From CAYZXU01 sp964482535 (lineage in GTDB: Bacteria > Desulfobacterota > Desulfobacteria > Desulfobacterales > BuS5): DNA of 35,820 bases. Both the position numbers and the translations under genes were made by a program. This document shows, piece after piece, positions 31,761 through 35,820 of this stretch. The stretch spans positions 1-35,820 of the forward strand of contig CAYZXU010000010.1 of NCBI GenBank assembly GCA_964482535.1, written 5' to 3'. The notes beneath the pieces were generated by a model, which worked only from the letters and a program-made list of their open reading frames with translations, was not told the DNA's origin and did no database searches. How positions within the stretch are numbered: position 1 is the first letter of the stretch; each line of letters begins with the position of its first letter.

Positions 31761-33485
31761 TTGTTGAATACAAAAAAAACCGATATAATCACAGATCTGT
31801 ATAATAAGAGAAAAAAAATTCTTTTGCTTCCGCCTGAAAAGGCTTTAAATACTATTCTTGATTCCCTGCACCCTGTTCCCCTTATTCACTCTTTTACTGA
31901 AGAAGACTTTTACTTCCTGATAAACGAAATAGGAATTGAAGATTCACTCCCTCTAATTGCACTTGCATCCAACAGGCAGTGGGAATATATCCTTGATCAG
32001 GAGATATGGGAAAAAGACCAGATTAAAATGACTGCAGCATCAAAATGGCTGAATTTACTTCTTAACGTAGATCAAAACCGGTTAACACGATGGCTGTATA
32101 AAGAAAAAAAAGAATTAATTGAGCTTTTTTTATTTAAAAATATCAGCCTGATAATTAGAGAGCATGATCAGGATCCTTCTGATTTCCCTGAAGGATATGT
32201 CACAAAGGATGATGTTTTTTACTATAAATTTGCAGAGCCTGAATGCCAGGATGAATCAGATAAACTTACCCGGGAAAAAAGAGATGAATTTCTTTCCAGA
32301 TTCATGGATAAACTTGCGGAATATGATTATAAAAAGTTCCAGAACCTTCTCATAGAATCAGGAAGCATTATCCCTGCCGAAACTTTAGAAGAGATGTTTC
32401 GACTCAGAAATGTAAGGCTTGCTGAAAAAGGTTTTCTCCCGTTTAATGAAGCTGTAAATGTTTATAAGCCGCTATCCCCCCAAACTTTAAAAAATCATAC
32501 AGGCAGAGGGCAGGAGCCGGATTATTTAACACCCTCGCCTTTATACCAAGCAAGCATGTTAAATAAAAAAAGTCTCTTTACATCTTCATTAGAACTTGTG
32601 GATAATGATGAACTTTTAAAAGAATTGCAGACAGAATTTGCAGGTTTATGCAACAGGATTATAGCTGCTGACCAGAAAATTATAAAAAGCAGAAAAGAGC
32701 TTGTCGGTATTGTACAAAAGGCATGCGGATATTTAAGCATAGGTCTTGACAGGATCTATGACCGGAAAGAAAAGAGCTCATGCAAAGAGCACCTTGATTT
32801 GATTAAAAAATATCCTGTTGGAGAAATTTTCAGAGTCGGTTATGCAAAAGCCCTGGAGCTTAAATGGGAAGCTGAAAAATGGTTTAAACAGTCATGGACT
32901 AATAAAGAGGGGCTTAAATTAAATTTCTGGGGAGAAGAAGGGCTTGGAGTGCTTGGGGGTCTGCTTATTAAAAGGCCTTTATATTATGACAATTACAAAA
33001 CAGGAGTATTATACAGAGAATTTGAGACAATTGACGATATAATGGAGACTGAAAAAAAATACCATAATATTACAGCAATTGACGATATCCTTTGTACAAT
33101 GAAAATAGAACTTGACGAGACAACGGAGTATGATTTTTTTACCTTTAAGAAATTAATTTTAACACTATGGGCAAGGCATTATCTTGGTTTGCCTGAAAAA
33201 TATACACCTGTTGAATTAAATAAATTTAAAAAATTTTTCAATCTTATATTTTTGCCTTCCGAAAAAGCAGAGAAAAACAGTTGCCGCAAAACAGATACAT
33301 CCATGAAAGAATCACTCTTAAACTGGCTTTCAAAAAGAACAGGCATAGAAAACAATGAGTTATCAAAAAAAATCGGAGGGATTCTTGAAGACCTTTTTAT
33401 TGAAATTGAAAACGAATATGGCCTGGTAGCTGAAAAAGATCTTGAGCCTGAATATATTCATCATTTTTTAATATCCGAATCTTGA
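31761..33485 (+). CDS. DUF6178 family protein
   Basis: A 574-residue soluble protein that I place in DUF6178, a family seen mostly in Desulfobacterota and of unknown function. The N-terminal third carries the recognisable pattern LPPEKALNTILDSLHP, FYFLINEIGIEDSLPLIALA and SNRQWEYILDQEIW, with predominantly helical prediction by eye. No catalytic motif, signal or membrane segment is visible. The start is TTG at 31761: AAGGAGA lies 8 bases upstream and no ATG is near. It directly follows ampG (3 bases), so a link to envelope or wall recycling is possible but unproven. It converges with the chemoreceptor gene. Confidence 0.75.
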   Translation: MLNTKKTDIITDLYNKRKKILLLPPEKALNTILDSLHPVPLIHSFTEEDFYFLINEIGIEDSLPLIALASNRQWEYILDQEIWEKDQIKMTAASKWLNLLLNVDQNRLTRWLYKEKKELIELFLFKNISLIIREHDQDPSDFPEGYVTKDDVFYYKFAEPECQDESDKLTREKRDEFLSRFMDKLAEYDYKKFQNLLIESGSIIPAETLEEMFRLRNVRLAEKGFLPFNEAVNVYKPLSPQTLKNHTGRGQEPDYLTPSPLYQASMLNKKSLFTSSLELVDNDELLKELQTEFAGLCNRIIAADQKIIKSRKELVGIVQKACGYLSIGLDRIYDRKEKSSCKEHLDLIKKYPVGEIFRVGYAKALELKWEAEKWFKQSWTNKEGLKLNFWGEEGLGVLGGLLIKRPLYYDNYKTGVLYREFETIDDIMETEKKYHNITAIDDILCTMKIELDETTEYDFFTFKKLILTLWARHYLGLPEKYTPVELNKFKKFFNLIFLPSEKAEKNSCRKTDTSMKESLLNWLSKRTGIENNELSKKIGGILEDLFIEIENEYGLVAEKDLEPEYIHHFLISES

Positions 33486-33500
33486 TAAGACCCTTTATAG

Positions 33501-33550
33501 TCAGGACCTGCTGCGAAATAAACATTATAATATTACACAGCAGACCCTGA
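33501..33550. terminator. Imperfect hairpin between convergent genes
   Basis: The arms 33501-33513 (TCAGGACCTGCTG) and 33538-33550 pair in 11 of 13 positions around a 24-base loop. It lies between the stops of the DUF6178 and chemoreceptor genes. A weak bidirectional terminator candidate without a U tract. Confidence 0.35.
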
Positions 33551-33565
33551 GATTTCGCTCAAAAA

Positions 33566-35620
33566 CTATACCTTGAACTCTTCCACCATTTCCTTTAATT
33601 GTTCTGCCAGTTTCGTCAGTTCTGCCGCATTTAAATTCACCTTTTCACTGCTATTACTTATCTCGCCTGCTGAATTATTCACATCAACAATATCTTTTGC
33701 AATCTCTCCTGACACTGTGGAACTCTGGGCAACATTTTCATTGACTTCCTGAATCCCCTGGGAAGCCTGGGATACGTTTTGGGCAATATCCTTCGTGTTT
33801 GAAGCCTGTTCATCCACTGCGGTAGTAATGGTGGACACAACATCATTAACCTCATTTATAACTTTGGTAACATCTTCGATCTGTGTAACAACGCCTTCTG
33901 TTGAAGACTGTATCTCTTCAATCCTGTTTTTAATCTCATCAGTAGCAACTGCTGTCTGCTGTGCAAGCTCCTTTATCTCGTTTGCAACAACTGCAAAACC
34001 TTTTCCAGCCTCACCTGCCCTTGCAGCCTCAATAGTTGCGTTAAGTGCCAAAAGGTTGGTCTGTTCAGATATCTCTGTTATAGTTTCAGTAACCTTGCCG
34101 ATTTCTTTTGCAGCATTTCCAAGCCTGTCAACATTTTCAGAAGCTGTGTTTGCCTTGGTTACGGCTTCCTGGGTCATACTTCGCCCTTTCTCAGAATTTT
34201 TGGCGATTTCATCAACTGTTCCTGTCATCTGCTCTATGGAATTTGCGACAATTTCAATATTTGTTGCGGTCTGTTCCATTGCAGATGCGACATTATCCAT
34301 ATTGGAACTCATCTCTTCGGCCGCAGCAGCAACAAGACCGGATTTTTCAGTAGACTCTTGCGCGCCTGAAGTCATCTGCTCAGAAATTACAGAAAGAACG
34401 CCTGCAGAAGAGCTTAAGGTTTGAATCCCTTCTGCATTTTTTTTAAGCATCTGTCTTAAACCGGAACTCATTTTGTTTAAAGAATCTGCAAGAACACCGA
34501 CCTCATCCCTTTGACTTATATCAAGTTTGCCTGTAAAATCACCCTCTGACATCTGTGAAGCAAAATCAACACTCTTGCTGATGGGAACCGTTATACCTTT
34601 TGTGATAAACAAAGCAATAAGTATCCCTGCTGCAATCACGAAAAAACTTATTATAATAATTTTACGTTTAAGTCCGCTGGTAACATTCAATATTTCCTGG
34701 TCGGTTTTAACATTAGTTTTTATTTCAGAACGCATCTTGTTAAATATTATTTTTAGTTCATTTATTGCAGGCACTGCTTTGTCAGTATATATCATTCCGG
34801 CCTTGTCACTTTTTTTAACCAGATTTTCCGCCTCTTTCTTAACCTTGTTTAATGCTTTCAAGGTGTCTTTCAAAGCCGGAATAGTATCTGTTTCATATGC
34901 GGTCATTGATATGTTTGGAGAAAAGGCAGACCATCTCTTTTTAATTATCTTACTCGATTCATACAGTTTTTTGTAAGGCTCTTTTACAGCATCAATCAAA
35001 GGCTTCAACTCAGGGTTTTTTACTATGACTTTTTTAGCCCCTCCCTTATAAAGCCATATGCCAAATGGTGTTTTTGTGCAATCAGTTTCAATGGGGATTT
35101 CACGTGCCATCTGGAAAAAAGATGTGGTTATTCTGGATACCCATTCTAAAATTTCAATCTCACTGCCTGCGATAAATCCAGGGAGCAGGTTATCAGAATA
35201 AACATAACTGTCCTTAATGTCCAACGCTGACTGATGAAGTCTTTTATGTGGGGCCTCAAGCTTTTTGATAAGCGGAGCAAGGGATGGAACAAGCTTTTCC
35301 GCTTCCTTCCTGTCTTTACCATAAAGCCATCTTCCTAAACTGCATTTATGAGCATCTGTTTCAATATTAAATTTTGTAGTATTTTTATCCGACAAAAACA
35401 GATTAAGATCACTTAGCCACTTAAGCTGCTCTAATTCCTTTTCAGCTAAAACGCCTGAAAGTCTGTTGCCGTTAATCACCTCTTTTGAAGTTGTCATTAT
35501 GCTGCCAAGACCAAAATTTACAATCATACTTAAACATATCACAATTAAAAAAATTGCCCCAAAGCCCATAGCCATTTTCCAGCCTATTTTTTGATTCAAC
35601 CACATTTTCTTTAAATTCAT
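33566..35620 (-). CDS. Methyl-accepting chemotaxis protein with two periplasmic CZB-like repeats
   Basis: A 684-residue chemoreceptor. Membrane helices lie at about 14-36 and 320-340. The periplasmic part holds two similar units. Unit 1 (about 61-135) has the CZB zinc pattern HKCSLGRW with His91, Cys93 and Trp98, plus His125 and His129. Unit 2 (about 152-228) has the same frame, TKTPFGIW (182-189), but Thr182, Thr184, Tyr216 and Tyr220 replace the metal residues. A HAMP region follows TM2 (about 341-395). The signalling hairpin is near 515-560 (EQTNLLALNATIEAARAGEA). No C-terminal CheR pentapeptide is present. GGGAG lies 8 bases before the ATG. It is a lone receptor gene. Zinc, or a ligand altering zinc binding, is the likely stimulus. 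Confidence 0.9.
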   Translation of the reverse strand: MNLKKMWLNQKIGWKMAMGFGAIFLIVICLSMIVNFGLGSIMTTSKEVINGNRLSGVLAEKELEQLKWLSDLNLFLSDKNTTKFNIETDAHKCSLGRWLYGKDRKEAEKLVPSLAPLIKKLEAPHKRLHQSALDIKDSYVYSDNLLPGFIAGSEIEILEWVSRITTSFFQMAREIPIETDCTKTPFGIWLYKGGAKKVIVKNPELKPLIDAVKEPYKKLYESSKIIKKRWSAFSPNISMTAYETDTIPALKDTLKALNKVKKEAENLVKKSDKAGMIYTDKAVPAINELKIIFNKMRSEIKTNVKTDQEILNVTSGLKRKIIIISFFVIAAGILIALFITKGITVPISKSVDFASQMSEGDFTGKLDISQRDEVGVLADSLNKMSSGLRQMLKKNAEGIQTLSSSAGVLSVISEQMTSGAQESTEKSGLVAAAAEEMSSNMDNVASAMEQTATNIEIVANSIEQMTGTVDEIAKNSEKGRSMTQEAVTKANTASENVDRLGNAAKEIGKVTETITEISEQTNLLALNATIEAARAGEAGKGFAVVANEIKELAQQTAVATDEIKNRIEEIQSSTEGVVTQIEDVTKVINEVNDVVSTITTAVDEQASNTKDIAQNVSQASQGIQEVNENVAQSSTVSGEIAKDIVDVNNSAGEISNSSEKVNLNAAELTKLAEQLKEMVEEFKV

Positions 35621-35687
35621 AGTTAACTCTCCCTTTATTGTAATATGTTTTCCACTTTAAAACCTTTACAAAACACCCTTTTCGTCT

Positions 35688-35713
35688 AAATTTGAATCGT
35701 TAGACTCAAATTT
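35688..35713. repeat. Inverted repeat upstream of the chemoreceptor gene
   Basis: AAATTTGA (35688-35695) and TCAAATTT (35706-35713) form an 8-bp inverted repeat with a 10-base centre, about 68 bases before the ATG at 35620. It may be an operator. No clear promoter was identified in the 200-base flank. Confidence 0.3.
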
Positions 35714-35781
35714 TAACCTTCGAAATATTAAAGAGTCTATTTAAAACAGTTCTAAATTTTCACATTCCTTAAATATTTTTG

Positions 35782-35804
35782 ATGGTCTCGTAAAAAGTCG
35801 AGAT
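35782..35804. repeat. Possible edge of a dispersed repeat at the window end
   Basis: TCTCG and CGAGA flank an 8-base centre (TAAAAAGT) at the end of the window. The GGTCTCGTAAAAAGTC wording reminds me of repeats dispersed in genomes of this group, but only one copy is present here, so this cannot be tested within the window. Confidence 0.2.
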
Positions 35805-35820
35805 CAATTGGACAGTAGAT

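Noticed and set aside
33795..34424. A 209-codon open frame antisense to the chemoreceptor gene
   Set aside because: It mirrors the repetitive A/S/T/V-rich coiled coil of the receptor, which naturally leaves the opposite strand open. It has no family features, and the receptor is certain.
1..35820. CRISPR arrays, tRNA or rRNA genes, riboswitches, prophage or complete insertion sequences
   Set aside because: No regularly spaced repeats, cloverleaf arms, rRNA segments or transposase/integrase genes were recognised in any intergenic region.

Overview
The window is a continuous-looking piece of an AT-rich (clearly below 45% GC by eye) Gram-negative genome with two 100-base N gaps. The gene set points to a member of the Desulfobacterota, probably Desulfobacterales. 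It includes LPS core genes (waaG, waaP), a PEP-CTERM surface protein, a DUF6178 protein, a two-piece RdgC-like locus, a fragment resembling the DVU0524 family of sulfate reducers, and a CZB-type chemoreceptor. This placement is inference from family recognition. No rRNA, tRNA, CRISPR array, prophage or complete insertion sequence was seen.

Layout. 1-5,400 (minus): a Gld-type ABC export cassette (ATPase, permease, GldG-like protein, DUF4340 protein) ending in a cysteine-rich CGGC-family protein. 5,440-9,110 (minus): guaA, a membrane-anchored coiled-coil protein and an RdgC-like pair. The last codons of guaA are tandemly duplicated just past its stop. 9,250-12,500: efp, a convergent UvrD/Rep-type helicase, and a coiled-coil plus winged-helix protein ended by a perfect 17-bp hairpin. 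12,548-13,430 (minus): a PEP-CTERM protein with a good sigma-54 (-24/-12) promoter. 13,733-18,190 (plus): a secreted M16 peptidase, pcm and a YqaA-type membrane protein. The N gap between the first two is flanked by an exact 55-bp duplication and is probably an assembly artefact.

18,190-22,560 (minus): waaG, waaP and two different sulfotransferases in one tight run, then a small conserved protein. Sulfotransferases coupled to inner-core LPS genes suggest a sulfated LPS or surface glycan, and this is the most promising possibly undescribed system here. 22,620-25,540 (minus): a DUF4124 protein, a short VIT/CCC1-like membrane protein, a class II aldolase and a NUDIX hydrolase. 25,840-33,490 (plus): panP (beta-alanine for CoA), rdgB (XTP/dITP clean-up), a GTP-type PEP carboxykinase with an apparently altered guanine pocket, ampG (muropeptide uptake) and a DUF6178 protein. 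33,566-35,620 (minus): a methyl-accepting chemotaxis protein whose periplasmic part holds two CZB-like repeats, the second without its metal-binding residues.

Most of the window is housekeeping and envelope biology. The points worth a second look are the LPS/sulfotransferase cluster, the double CZB receptor, the altered PEP carboxykinase, the split RdgC locus, the guaA tail duplication and the sigma-54-driven PEP-CTERM gene. All alignments were made by eye from memory of the families; no searches were run.
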